A stretch of DNA of 64,000 nt from Xanthomarina arctica (GTDB lineage: Bacteria; Bacteroidota; Bacteroidia; Flavobacteriales; Flavobacteriaceae): the NCBI RefSeq assembly GCF_014638915.1, contig NZ_BMFQ01000001.1:881142-945141 (forward strand). Direction: 5' to 3'. The notes below the pieces were generated by a model. That model made no database searches, was not told the DNA's origin, and worked only from the letters and a program-made list of their open reading frames with translations. Position numbers and translations under genes: made by a program. Shown here one piece after another: positions 1 to 10,716 of this stretch; within the stretch, counting starts at the first letter, position 1; the number at the start of each line of letters is the position of its first letter.

Positions 1-1425
<1,425 letters not shown>

Positions 1426-1472
1426 TTATTTTCTAATTTTTAAATATGAAAAACACACGGTTTTTCGCGCTG

Positions 1473-1480
1473 CAAATATA
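1473..1480 (-). promoter_or_regulatory. -7 promoter element of atpD
   Basis: Reading leftwards the sequence is TATATTTG followed by CAGCGC, an exact match to the Bacteroidota TAnnTTTG box. It lies about 63 bases before the atpD start, which gives a 5' leader of roughly 55 bases. No convincing -33 TTTG is seen at the right distance. Confidence 0.55.
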
Positions 1481-1531
1481 TGAGTTTTAATTTAAAAATA
1501 ATAGCTATTTTTTGCTCCTTTTAAAACAAAA

Positions 1532-1570
1532 AAATTGCCTTCATCCAATACTTTGGTTTGAAGGCAATTT
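1532..1570 (-). terminator. Terminator of the SGNH lipoprotein/TonB unit
   Basis: A 12-bp perfect stem (1532-1543 with 1559-1570, core AAATTGCCTTCA) with a 15-base loop lies 21 bases past the stop of the SGNH gene. On the minus strand it is followed by a T-rich run, so it suits leftward transcription and insulates atpD. Confidence 0.75.
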
Positions 1571-1591
1571 ATAAGGTATTATTTACTTAAA

Positions 1592-3067
1592 TTATTGTAA
1601 AGTAGGCGAGTAGTTTGTTGGATAATCTCCACAATCTACCAAATTGCCAGAAGCTACAAAGTTAGAACCATAAGTAGCATCAATAGCACTCATCATTTCA
1701 TTTGCCATAACGGCATAACCTCTTGATGTTAAGTGAATTCCATCTAAACTTACCAGCCCTCCTGTTACTAAATCTGTAGTTAAAATAAAATCTCCAGATG
1801 TAACTCCAACGGTTGAAGCCTGAATTAAAATTCCTTTAAAATCTACCAAAGCAAGTCCATTTGCATTAGCTACAGCTTCTATTGTAGCATTGTAAGCGTC
1901 AGTAGCGATAGTGATATTTTGTTGTTCTTCTGGTGTTAATGCCCATTTGTCTGCTAATGGAATTTGTGTTCCATATCCTTGAGGAATTAAAGACGCTAAT
2001 GGTAAAACAAATAAATCTAAAGAAGTTGACTGTCTATAACTAGGAATTCCTAAGGCAGATAAGTCTGTTAAGTCTTCATCTATTAATACCATTGAATTAT
2101 TTTCAGATGCTTCAAATTCAATACTTCTATAAGCAAATTCATCTGCATCAATTAAATTATAAGATAGAGCTAGTGTTAAACCACCATTATATTGCGCATA
2201 ACCCGCATTTAATTGTGCAGCAGTTCCTGCATTTAAAGGAATTGGATTATAAGGAACGGTTGTAAAATGAGGTAAACTTGCTATATAAGGAACGTTGGTT
2301 ACAACACCTTTGGCACCATTAGCAATTAATGCGTCTACTGAAGCATTAAATGAAACGCCAAACACTACTGGGTCTGTAATATCATTATTTCCATAAGTTG
2401 CAGGATTATAATTTCCAGTTTGGTCAACTCCTGTACCACCTGAAGTTGCGTAAGATAAAACATCATTTCCCCCTATTTCAGATAAGGTGAAAAACGTTGG
2501 ATTTTGAGAGACAGCATCACCAATCATGGAAGCCATGGGATTTGAAGCCATACGGCCAAAATAAGGGTTGGCAAACCCGTATCCTTCAATTCCTAAATGG
2601 AAACTTTTTGCACCAGGAACACCTACATTGTTAAATGTACCGCCTAATACGTTATATGCTTCTGTTGTTGGAGTTGCTGGTAAAACTGCAGGACCTGATC
2701 CGTTAAAATATAATCTTGGACCAAAACTTCCATCAGGCATTTGCACACCATTGAAAAGTAAGCCACCAATGTTATCATTCATTAGGGGTTGAGAAAAACT
2801 ACCATCACCTAACATGGCAAATTGCATGGATAGAATGTTTGGAAATGAATTGTTTTGGGTTGCAATAAAAAGTGCTCCATCTGAAAAACCTGCAGTAAAA
2901 GAAGCTCCAACGGCAACGTAATTAGAAAAATCTACTTCTCCAGCTGTTAAAGGTGGTAAGATAACCTCTTCTGTTGAGGTGGAATCGTCATCGCTATTAC
3001 AAGCTGTAAAACCTAGGAGAACAGCTAGTAACCATATATATTTTGTTTTCATAATTAATTTTTTCAT
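1592..3067 (-). CDS. SGNH/GDSL-family hydrolase lipoprotein
   Basis: Probable surface or periplasmic lipid-anchored esterase of the SGNH hydrolase superfamily. With the start at 3067 the protein has 491 residues and opens with a lipoprotein signal ending LLGFTAC, then an Asp-rich stretch, typical of exported Flavobacteriaceae lipoproteins. Block I appears as VGASFTAGFSDG (the nucleophile Ser of the GDS-type motif), block III as EIGGNDVL, and block V near the C-terminus as DGIHLTSRGY, supplying the catalytic Asp and His. The frame is open to 3169, but that would run into the TonB receptor gene and bury the signal peptide, so ATG 3067 or the second ATG at 3052 is preferred. It follows the receptor by 4 bases and is almost certainly co-transcribed with it. 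The substrate is unknown; a lipid or acylated sugar is an inference. Confidence 0.85.
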   Translation of the reverse strand: MKKLIMKTKYIWLLAVLLGFTACNSDDDSTSTEEVILPPLTAGEVDFSNYVAVGASFTAGFSDGALFIATQNNSFPNILSMQFAMLGDGSFSQPLMNDNIGGLLFNGVQMPDGSFGPRLYFNGSGPAVLPATPTTEAYNVLGGTFNNVGVPGAKSFHLGIEGYGFANPYFGRMASNPMASMIGDAVSQNPTFFTLSEIGGNDVLSYATSGGTGVDQTGNYNPATYGNNDITDPVVFGVSFNASVDALIANGAKGVVTNVPYIASLPHFTTVPYNPIPLNAGTAAQLNAGYAQYNGGLTLALSYNLIDADEFAYRSIEFEASENNSMVLIDEDLTDLSALGIPSYRQSTSLDLFVLPLASLIPQGYGTQIPLADKWALTPEEQQNITIATDAYNATIEAVANANGLALVDFKGILIQASTVGVTSGDFILTTDLVTGGLVSLDGIHLTSRGYAVMANEMMSAIDATYGSNFVASGNLVDCGDYPTNYSPTLQ

Positions 3068-3071
3068 GATA

Positions 3072-5855
3072 TTATAAGTTATTAATTGTCCATGATGCAT
3101 AGTAGATAGATCCAATGCTACCAGTACCAATTGCTGTATAGTATTCTTTACCAAAAGCATTAGAAGCACCTATTTTAAACATCGATTTTATTTTTGGGAC
3201 TCTATAATTTATTTGAGCATCTGCAGTACTGTAAGCTGGAATATCTCCATCTCCAAAAGTTGCTTCCCAGTAATAAGCATCACTCCATCTCCATGCCACG
3301 TTAAATCCTAAGTTTTTTAATACATCCGTATTTCCGAAAGATAATTTCACTTTATGCTCTGGTGTGTTAAAACTTGTTTGAAAATCAGGATATGTCTCTT
3401 GGTCAAAATCTTGTTTAGTATAAGTATAACTTCCACCTAAATCGTAATCATTAAATACTTTCATTTCAACGCCAATAGAACCTCCATAAGAATTTACATC
3501 AGCTGGTGAATTTGTATAAGTTTGATATACTTGATAATCTCCGTTAGCAATAGCCGCTATTGATAAGGAATTATCGCCTGCCGTTCCATATAATGGTGCC
3601 ACAACATTTTCAGTAGAGATAAAATCTTTGTATTTGTTGTAATAAACACTTAAGTCTACAACTAAAATATCTAATTTTCCTCTATAACCAACTTCAATGG
3701 AAGAAACATGCTCTGGTTGAACCAATTCTGGGTTTCCAACTTCTAAATCGGCTGGATTGCGTGATTCAGAAAAATTTTGTACAGAACTAGCTGAGTAAGA
3801 ATTGTAATAAGCAGCTTCACCTGTTTGTGTAATGTTTGCAGGTTGACCAAAACCAATTTGGCCAGAAGTACTTATATCATAATTTCTTGACCATCTGCCA
3901 GGATTGCTTGGAGCACCACCAACTAATATGGCTTTCCCAGCATCTAATCCAATAAATAAATCTTGTGTGGTAGGATTTCTAAATCCAGTTTGGTAAGAAG
4001 CTCTTATATTATGATTTTGATTTACTGTTAATCCAGCTGTAACTCTAGGTGATACAAAACCGTCATAAAATTCTGACTTATCGAAACGTGCAGAAGCAGT
4101 TAATTTTAATTGTAAATCGTCACTCAATTCAAGTTGTTTTTGAATTTGACCATAAACTCCAAATTCAGAATAGTTTATAGGACCATCATAATCTGTATAG
4201 ATTGTTCCACCAGAATTTAATTCGTATTGTCTATAAGAACCACCTGCTTGCACTTCTGCAAAATCCCATAAGTGACTGAAGTTATAATTAGCATCTCCAT
4301 GATAATACTTTGATGCATCTTGGAATTTAGATCCTGTAGTTAAATCTGGATCGTTGATACTTTGGTTAAATGCATTTATAAAACCAACAGATCCAGGTTC
4401 GAAACGTCCAGTTTCTGCCGCAGCACGAGCAATTTGTTGTGCTTGGGCATCTGTTGCTCCTCCTAAGGTAGCTAAAGCATAGTTTCCTACGTATTCACCG
4501 TAATAAGTTTGGTTGTCTTTCCAAGCACTATTAATATTAATACCTGTAAAAACCATGTCGTAAGAATCTCCAGCTTTATCAGCAACCACATATCCTCTTA
4601 CAAAGAAATTATCGTTTCTAAATTCTATTTTATGTTGTTGTTGAAAGAAGTTATCAATGTTATAACGGTTAGTTCCTTGATAAATAGTAGTACCAGTACC
4701 AACTTTACCAACATAAGCTATTTCAAAATCGTTAGCCCATGGACGGTAATATAAACCCCAATCCGCTTTTACACTTTCTGCGTTGTAATCTGTTAGATCT
4801 CTTTCTTCGTAACCAATTCTACTTACGTTAACTGAAGGCACTAAAGCTTCTGCACCAGCAGGTAATATACCTTTTTCTACTAATGCCACAGCTACTTCTC
4901 TAATGTTAGTAGATACTTCATCTCCGTAGATGTTATATCCATCGTAATTTAGACTAGCTCTTGTTTCTCCCGTACCAGGTTTTCCTTGGTAGTTGTCTGC
5001 AACCCAATCCGTACCTTTTAACCAACCAAAGTTTACTTTGGCAGCAAATTTATCGCTGAATTTTTGTGCAATTCTAATCCCTACATCTGTGTATGCATTG
5101 TCTCCCGCAGCCTCCTGAGAGGTAATCCCTTGTTTAACATAGCCACTAATTCCTTGAACATCGAATGGGTTTTTACTTCTCATGATAAGAATTCCGTTGA
5201 AGGCATTTGCACCATATAATGTGGATGAAGCTCCTGGAAGTAATTCCACGCTCATAACATCTGTTTCAGTCATCCCTACTAAATTTCCAATTGGAAAGTT
5301 TAAGGCAGGTGTTGAGTTATCCATGCCATCTACTAACTGCATAAATCGCGTATTTGAGAAAGTAGCAAAACCTCTAGTGTTAATAGAATTAAAAGTTAAA
5401 CTATTCGTGTTTACATCGACACCTTTTAAATTATCTAATCCAGTATAAAAATCTGCAGAGGCAGTATTTTTAATCTCTTTCAAGCCCATGCGCTCAACAG
5501 TAACTGGAGATTCGAAGATTCTCTCTGGAGTTCTTGAAGCAGAAATAATAACCTCATCTAAAGAAGTCCCTTCCTTGATAATAAAGTTTACTTCTTGGTT
5601 GTTTGCTGTTACTTCCTGTTTTTCTGTACTAAACCCAACATTACTTGCTTGTAAAGTAAACGGGGGCTCTTGACTAACTGTAAGGAAATAATTTCCATCA
5701 AAATCGGTGACAGTACCGGTAGATGTTCCAACTATTATTACGTTTGCGCCAGGAATTGGTTGACTATTCTCATCTGTAACTATTCCCGAAATTGTTGTTT
5801 GCGAATATGATATCCCGCATATAAACAACAATAAAAGTGAAAGGATTGATTTCAT
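3072..5855 (-). CDS. TonB-dependent receptor with carboxypeptidase-regulatory-like domain
   Basis: Outer-membrane, TonB-energised importer of 927 residues. A signal peptide (cut near GISYS-QTT) precedes a CarboxypepD_reg-like beta domain (about 20-110, with PIPGANVIIVGTSTGTVTD), a plug domain (about 115-235, with INTRGFATFSNTRFMQLVDG and SSTLYGANAFNGI) and a long beta-barrel. The barrel ends ASWTINNL rather than in the usual aromatic final residue. There is no SusD-type partner; instead the next gene is an SGNH-hydrolase lipoprotein 4 bases away. The inferred job is uptake of a product released by that hydrolase. The ligand cannot be read from the sequence. Confidence 0.93.
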   Translation of the reverse strand: MKSILSLLLLFICGISYSQTTISGIVTDENSQPIPGANVIIVGTSTGTVTDFDGNYFLTVSQEPPFTLQASNVGFSTEKQEVTANNQEVNFIIKEGTSLDEVIISASRTPERIFESPVTVERMGLKEIKNTASADFYTGLDNLKGVDVNTNSLTFNSINTRGFATFSNTRFMQLVDGMDNSTPALNFPIGNLVGMTETDVMSVELLPGASSTLYGANAFNGILIMRSKNPFDVQGISGYVKQGITSQEAAGDNAYTDVGIRIAQKFSDKFAAKVNFGWLKGTDWVADNYQGKPGTGETRASLNYDGYNIYGDEVSTNIREVAVALVEKGILPAGAEALVPSVNVSRIGYEERDLTDYNAESVKADWGLYYRPWANDFEIAYVGKVGTGTTIYQGTNRYNIDNFFQQQHKIEFRNDNFFVRGYVVADKAGDSYDMVFTGININSAWKDNQTYYGEYVGNYALATLGGATDAQAQQIARAAAETGRFEPGSVGFINAFNQSINDPDLTTGSKFQDASKYYHGDANYNFSHLWDFAEVQAGGSYRQYELNSGGTIYTDYDGPINYSEFGVYGQIQKQLELSDDLQLKLTASARFDKSEFYDGFVSPRVTAGLTVNQNHNIRASYQTGFRNPTTQDLFIGLDAGKAILVGGAPSNPGRWSRNYDISTSGQIGFGQPANITQTGEAAYYNSYSASSVQNFSESRNPADLEVGNPELVQPEHVSSIEVGYRGKLDILVVDLSVYYNKYKDFISTENVVAPLYGTAGDNSLSIAAIANGDYQVYQTYTNSPADVNSYGGSIGVEMKVFNDYDLGGSYTYTKQDFDQETYPDFQTSFNTPEHKVKLSFGNTDVLKNLGFNVAWRWSDAYYWEATFGDGDIPAYSTADAQINYRVPKIKSMFKIGASNAFGKEYYTAIGTGSIGSIYYASWTINNL

Positions 5856-6238
5856 TATAAGGATTGAATTAATTATTAATTGATTTTAGTTAATTATTAT
5901 TAGGCAATATATATAATTTTATGAAAACTTTAAGAAAATTCGCAAAAAAATTATGCGTGCATAATATTTTTAACAATTTATAAGGTGATAATTGCGATAT
6001 CCTTAGATTAAGGTGCGGTTTTTTAAGAGTTCAAATACATTAAATAAAGCTGTGGTAATGGAAATTGCTTCTAAATACCGATAGAAACATGATTATTAGG
6101 GGGAATTGAGAACCTTGTTTTTTTTAGGCTAAAGATGTTCTATTTCAAAAGGGATGAAAGTGAAGGAGCTTTATTTTAAAATTGAATAGTTATTTAAAAG
6201 AAAATAAAATCCGCTTTTAGAAACTACATAATGAAATA
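5856..6238. other. Intergenic region upstream of the TonB receptor
   Basis: No gene is supported in this AT-rich spacer between the receptor start and the glmS terminator. It holds a 7-bp-arm palindrome ATTATGC-GT-GCATAAT at 5950-5965, about 95 bases before the receptor start and a possible operator, a second small palindrome CCTTA-GAT-TAAGG at 6001-6013, and one copy of the palindrome TTTAGGCTAAA at 6123-6133 that recurs near radA. No exact TAnnTTTG element for the receptor was found. Confidence 0.5.
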
Positions 6239-6279
6239 AAACAAGTTGTGCTTCTAATTACTAGAAGCACAACTTGTTT
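6239..6279 (-). terminator. Terminator of the glmS operon
   Basis: A perfect 17-bp stem (6239-6255 with 6263-6279, core ACAAGTTGTGCTTCT) with a 7-base loop sits about 30 bases past the glmS stop. On the minus strand it is followed by TTATTTC, a weak T tract. It is the strongest hairpin in this part of the window. Confidence 0.8.
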
Positions 6280-6308
6280 ATATATAATAAAAATGATTTT
6301 TTAAAAGC

Positions 6309-8156
6309 TTATTCTACAGTTACTGATTTTGCTAAATTTCTTGGTTGATCTACGTTTCTATTTAGCATGACAGCAATGTGGTATGATAATAATTGTAAAG
6401 GAATAGTAGTAAGTAAAGGTGAAAGCGATTCTAAAGATTCAGGAACTTCAATAACATAATCGGCCAAACTTTTTACATTTTCATCTCCCTCGGTTACGAT
6501 ACCAATAATTTTACCTTGTCTAGCTTTAATTTCTTCAATGTTGCTGACAACTTTTTCGTAATGTCCTTTTTTTGTGGCTATTACTACAACAGGCATATTT
6601 TCGTCTATTAAGGCAATTGGACCATGTTTCATTTCGGCAGCAGGGTAACCTTCTGCATGAATATAAGAGATTTCTTTAAGTTTTAAAGCACCTTCAAGAG
6701 CTACAGGAAAATTATAGCCTCTTCCTAAATACAAGAAGTTTTTGGCATTCTTATATTTTTCGGCTATCATCTTAATATGATCTTCAGATTTAAGTGCTTT
6801 TGCAACTTTTTCTGGAATCAGTTCCAATTCTTGTAAATGATATCTATAGTCAGAATTTGATATTTCACCTTTCACTTTAGCTAATTTTAAAGCTATTAAA
6901 GTTAAAAGCGTAATTTGTGTTGTAAAAGCTTTTGTAGATGCCACACCTATTTCTGGGCCAGCGTGGGTGTAAGCTCCAGCGTGTGTTTCTCTAGCAATGG
7001 TGGATCCTACTACGTTGCAAACACCAAATACAAAAGCGCCATTTGCTTTCGCTAATTTAATTGCGGCTAAGGTATCTGCTGTTTCTCCAGATTGAGAAAT
7101 TGCAATAACCACATCTTTTTTGGTGATTACTGGATTTCTATATCTAAATTCTGAAGCATATTCTACTTCTACAGGAATTCTGGCAATATCTTCAAAAATA
7201 TATTCCGCGACTAAACCAGCATGCCAAGAAGTTCCACACGCCACAATGATAATTCTGTCGGCATTTATAAATTTTTCAATATTATCGTCAATTCCAGCCA
7301 TTCTAATAATGCCTTCCTTAACAAGGAGTCTTCCGCGATAGGTATCTCTAATTGCGTCGGGTTGTTCGTAAATCTCTTTAAGCATAAAATGGTCGTAACC
7401 ACCTTTTTCTATTTGCTCTAAATTCATTTGTAATTCCTGAATATAAGGATCTACCAACGAATCGTCTTTGATTTTTCGTATTTTAATAGGTTTATTGATT
7501 CGTACAATGGCCATTTCTTCATCTTCAAGATAAATAGCATTTTTTGTATACTCAATAAAGGGAGATGCGTCACTAGCAATAAAGAATTCGTTGTCGCCAA
7601 CCCCAACAGCTAATGGGCTTCCAAGTTTAGCAATAACAATTTCGTCTGGTTTTTTCTTATCGAATACAGCAATCGCATACGCGCCAACCACTTGGTTTAG
7701 GGCTACTTGAACTGCTTTCCCTAATTTAAGGTTTTCTTTTAATTTAATGTCTTCTATTAAATTAATTAGAACTTCAGTATCTGTGTCCGATTTAAAAATG
7801 TACCCTCTTTTAGAGAGTTCTTTTTTAAGGGATACATAATTTTCAATAATACCATTGTGGATTATTACTAAATCGCCAGAATTGGAAGAATGAGGATGTG
7901 CGTTTACATCGTTAGGAACGCCATGGGTTGCCCAACGCGTATGGCCAATACCAATCGTGCCGTTTTTAGTTATTTCGCTATCAACCCTAGCTTCTAAATC
8001 GGCAACTTTTCCTTTAGCTTTACAAACTTTAAGATCTTTTCCGTCGTATAATGCAATTCCTGCACTATCGTAACCACGATATTCTAATCTTTTAAGGCCT
8101 TCAATAATAATTGGGAAGGCTTCACGATGTCCAATATATCCTACAATTCCACACAT
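6309..8156 (-). CDS. glmS: Glutamine--fructose-6-phosphate aminotransferase (isomerizing)
   Basis: Cytoplasmic enzyme that makes glucosamine-6-phosphate from fructose-6-phosphate and glutamine, the entry step to UDP-GlcNAc for peptidoglycan and lipid A. The 615-residue protein is full length. Cys2 after the initiator Met (MCGIVGYIG) is the class II amidotransferase nucleophile; the glutaminase half runs to about 225 and includes HTRWATHG and HNGIIENY. Two SIS domains follow (about 285-420 and 455-590), with ISQSGETADTLAA, GVASTKAFTTQ, and the conserved C-terminus NLAKSVTVE. It begins 6 bases after the DUF4270 gene and closes the operon before a strong terminator. No GlmS ribozyme-like leader is visible. 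Confidence 0.98.
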   Translation of the reverse strand: MCGIVGYIGHREAFPIIIEGLKRLEYRGYDSAGIALYDGKDLKVCKAKGKVADLEARVDSEITKNGTIGIGHTRWATHGVPNDVNAHPHSSNSGDLVIIHNGIIENYVSLKKELSKRGYIFKSDTDTEVLINLIEDIKLKENLKLGKAVQVALNQVVGAYAIAVFDKKKPDEIVIAKLGSPLAVGVGDNEFFIASDASPFIEYTKNAIYLEDEEMAIVRINKPIKIRKIKDDSLVDPYIQELQMNLEQIEKGGYDHFMLKEIYEQPDAIRDTYRGRLLVKEGIIRMAGIDDNIEKFINADRIIIVACGTSWHAGLVAEYIFEDIARIPVEVEYASEFRYRNPVITKKDVVIAISQSGETADTLAAIKLAKANGAFVFGVCNVVGSTIARETHAGAYTHAGPEIGVASTKAFTTQITLLTLIALKLAKVKGEISNSDYRYHLQELELIPEKVAKALKSEDHIKMIAEKYKNAKNFLYLGRGYNFPVALEGALKLKEISYIHAEGYPAAEMKHGPIALIDENMPVVVIATKKGHYEKVVSNIEEIKARQGKIIGIVTEGDENVKSLADYVIEVPESLESLSPLLTTIPLQLLSYHIAVMLNRNVDQPRNLAKSVTVE

Positions 8157-8162
8157 AGTTTA

Positions 8163-9773
8163 TTAATTATCAGGTTGAGTGTAATATATTTCTAATTGAA
8201 TTCTTTTGTCTTCAGGTACATTTAAATTACTACCCTGTAGTACGGTTCCTTTTTGAGATAAAACAGTACCAATAGGAATACCATCTAAATCGCCATCGTC
8301 TAGAACATATGAATTACTGATTTGATTGACATTAGTTGTAAGGTACAATCCTAATTCATAATTAGTAGAATCCTTCAATAAAATATTATTTAAATGTTCA
8401 GTAAGTCTTATCTTATATTTTATCCCTTGACCATTAGTACCAGGTTCAAAATCTAATTTAGTAGAGTAGTAGGTTTTGGAGTCAACTGGATCTGTGGTGT
8501 TAGTAGTTCCGTCATAAAAATAATCTACTATTGGAATGTTGTTTTTTAAATCGTAAAGAATAACTCTGTTCGGATATTGAATTTGCCCGGTCATAACAGA
8601 AGTCGCAGTTTGATCTACATAAAAAACCAGATTTGCTTCATTAATTAAACGACTAGGAGATCCATTGCTGTTTCTATAAAGCGCATTAAAATCAGCTAAT
8701 ACATTTGGATCTTCAAATAGATTGACAACTGCTATGGCGCCATCTCCACCTTTAAGATAAAGTGTTTGATCTCCATTAACTTTATCTGCAGTGGCGTTAA
8801 GATTGTTTAATAACGAATTTGTTATTGGGTCGACAGTAATAGTACTTGCTCTATTGCCCTGAAAATTCATTATAAATTTGTTGTTTGTAACAATTTCACC
8901 GTCTTCTCCTGTATTATCATAATAAACAGTTAGATTGGCAGCCGAACTAAGAAAGTTTAACATAATGGCTGTCCCTTCCGTACTTCCATCTTGAGGTTCT
9001 GATTTAAAATATAACCCTCTAAAATAGTCCTTAAAATTATTCGGATTGCTTAACTCAGGCATGCCTTGCTTATCAAATAATAGCGTTTTCCAAAAGTCAT
9101 TGGTGTTTAAAAGAGGAACTCGTAAACTTGGTGCAATTCTACTTACCTCTTGAATGTTACCGGTCTCATCCTCTTCATAAATTATTTGTTCAGATTCATT
9201 TGGTAAAAAAGCAAAATTCTCATATAATTTTTCCCCTAAATTACTATCAATTCCAAACTCTTCGTTATTAGAATAATATAACTGTTGCGCGGTGTTGTCT
9301 GAGTCTGGATTGTAATCTCTTAAGAAAAAGTTAGTTCTATAAATTGTTAATTTGATAGGGGCTGTTCCATAGATGGAATCTACCTTATATTTAGTCTCAT
9401 CTCCGGAAGTACCATCTTCTACTGAATAATAAGGTATTGTAAGATAAGCTTGTCTAAATACTGGATCTGTACCAAAATCAGGACTATAATATCCAGAAGT
9501 AGGTAAAGCTTGAGTAATGACGTTGTTTATAGTTTGCTTATAAATAGGATCTGAATAAACCCCTATATAATTAGATGGTAAATTATTGGTTTGAACAGGG
9601 TTCACTCTTTTATTATAAGCTACAACGGCGAATTTATCGCTATTTGTTTCAAAATTTTGAATTCCCTCGATATCACTTTCAAGAGAATTATAATCGTTTT
9701 CGCAAGCAACAAATGCGATAACCACTAGTGACAAAACACCTATAAATTTAAAGGTACGAATTATTTTTTTCAT
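8163..9773 (-). CDS. DUF4270 domain-containing lipoprotein
   Basis: Exported lipoprotein of 536 residues with a signal ending VIAFVAC followed by ENDYNSLESD; the body matches the Bacteroidota-specific DUF4270 family. The family's function is not established. The sequence is rich in beta-type segments and Asn/Asp loops, with no enzyme motif that I can recognise. It lies between a starch-synthase-like gene (25 bases away) and glmS (6 bases away) in one leftward unit, an arrangement I believe recurs in flavobacteria, so a cell-envelope or sugar-related role is a reasonable inference. The start MKKIIRTFKFIG puts the signal peptide right at the N-terminus. Confidence 0.85.
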   Translation of the reverse strand: MKKIIRTFKFIGVLSLVVIAFVACENDYNSLESDIEGIQNFETNSDKFAVVAYNKRVNPVQTNNLPSNYIGVYSDPIYKQTINNVITQALPTSGYYSPDFGTDPVFRQAYLTIPYYSVEDGTSGDETKYKVDSIYGTAPIKLTIYRTNFFLRDYNPDSDNTAQQLYYSNNEEFGIDSNLGEKLYENFAFLPNESEQIIYEEDETGNIQEVSRIAPSLRVPLLNTNDFWKTLLFDKQGMPELSNPNNFKDYFRGLYFKSEPQDGSTEGTAIMLNFLSSAANLTVYYDNTGEDGEIVTNNKFIMNFQGNRASTITVDPITNSLLNNLNATADKVNGDQTLYLKGGDGAIAVVNLFEDPNVLADFNALYRNSNGSPSRLINEANLVFYVDQTATSVMTGQIQYPNRVILYDLKNNIPIVDYFYDGTTNTTDPVDSKTYYSTKLDFEPGTNGQGIKYKIRLTEHLNNILLKDSTNYELGLYLTTNVNQISNSYVLDDGDLDGIPIGTVLSQKGTVLQGSNLNVPEDKRIQLEIYYTQPDN

Positions 9774-9798
9774 AAATATTAAATGGAATAATTTGGGC

Positions 9799-10608
9799 TT
9801 AGCCTAATACTTTTGTGTTATAAAATTCAACATAAGCTTCACCAAATTCATCTTTAGTTTTATAATCTAAGACAGGTTTTTTAGAATCTTTTAAATGTTT
9901 GCTTAATTCATCTGGAATCTCTTCCGACCCTATAATTAAGGCATCAGAATGATCGATTGCAATTTTCATTAAACTGTTATACGTAGGTTTTTTAAGTTCT
10001 TTAATATAGGTATCCTCAATATTGTCGAACTTGACTTTATTAATCATATCTGTATTTAACGTGCCTTCGAAGCTTTGATTGTAAATAGAGGTAACTATTT
10101 TACTTTCGTTAAACAGAGGTTCGTCTTTATAATATTGTTTTAGATACATTGGCAGTAAAGATGCCAACCATCCATGAACATGAATAATATCTGGAGCCCA
10201 GTTTAGTTTTTTAACAGTTTCTATAACTCCTTTTGCAAAGAAAATAGCACGTTCGTCATTATCTGGAAACAAAGCACCATCTTCATCAGTAAGCGTTGCT
10301 TTTCTTTTAAAATACTCGTCGTTATCAATAAAATAAACCTGGATACGTTCTTTTGGAATAGATGCCACCTTAATAATTAAAGGCATATCTAAATCATTTA
10401 TCACTAAATTGATACCCGACAACCTGATTACCTCATGCAATTGATGTCTTCTTTCATTGATATTTCCATATCTTGGCATAAAAATCCGTATTTGCCCACC
10501 TTGTTGATTCACCATTCTAGGAGTCTCAAAGGACATAGAAGAAATTTCAGTTTCTGGTAAATATGGCACAACTTCAGATGATACGTATAATATCCTCTTA
10601 TCTTTCAT
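9799..10608 (-). CDS. Glycogen/starch synthase-like protein, N-terminal domain only
   Basis: Resembles the N-terminal Rossmann half of GT5 glycogen/starch synthases (ILYVSSEVVPYLPET near the start, IFMPRYGNI, and DIIHVHGWLASLLPMYLKQYY at roughly 145-165). It is only 269 residues, against about 480 for a full enzyme, and the whole C-terminal nucleotide-sugar-binding domain is absent. The K-x-G-G-L motif that normally follows the first strand is also missing, replaced by EISSMSFETPRM. Classical ADP-glucose transfer is therefore unlikely, although databases usually call such proteins glycogen synthase. It opens the leftward operon with DUF4270 and glmS and is divergent from panC, with its own -7 box at 10647-10654. 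Confidence 0.8.
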   Translation of the reverse strand: MKDKRILYVSSEVVPYLPETEISSMSFETPRMVNQQGGQIRIFMPRYGNINERRHQLHEVIRLSGINLVINDLDMPLIIKVASIPKERIQVYFIDNDEYFKRKATLTDEDGALFPDNDERAIFFAKGVIETVKKLNWAPDIIHVHGWLASLLPMYLKQYYKDEPLFNESKIVTSIYNQSFEGTLNTDMINKVKFDNIEDTYIKELKKPTYNSLMKIAIDHSDALIIGSEEIPDELSKHLKDSKKPVLDYKTKDEFGEAYVEFYNTKVLG

Positions 10609-10646
10609 ATATTTATTGCTTTTGGTAATTCAAAATAAAAAACACG

Positions 10647-10654
10647 CAAAAGTA
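10647..10654 (-). promoter_or_regulatory. -7 element of the glgA-like/DUF4270/glmS operon
   Basis: On the minus strand this reads TACTTTTG then CGTG, an exact TAnnTTTG box 38 bases before the start of the starch-synthase-like gene. It is back to back with the panC box at 10686-10693, so the two promoters share about 30 bases. Confidence 0.55.
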
Positions 10655-10685
10655 CAAAAATTTATGCAGATTCATTGTAAAATAT

Positions 10686-10693
10686 TAAGTTTG
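10686..10693 (+). promoter_or_regulatory. -7 element of panC
   Basis: TAAGTTTG followed by CACGCG matches TAnnTTTG and lies 23 bases before the GTG start of panC. It is divergent from the box at 10647-10654. Confidence 0.55.
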
Positions 10694-10716
10694 CACGCGT
10701 TAATATTTTATTAAAG

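Noticed and set aside
3068-3169. N-terminal extension of the SGNH lipoprotein
   Set aside because: It overlaps the coding end of the TonB receptor and buries the LxxC signal; codon content there is that of the receptor in another frame.
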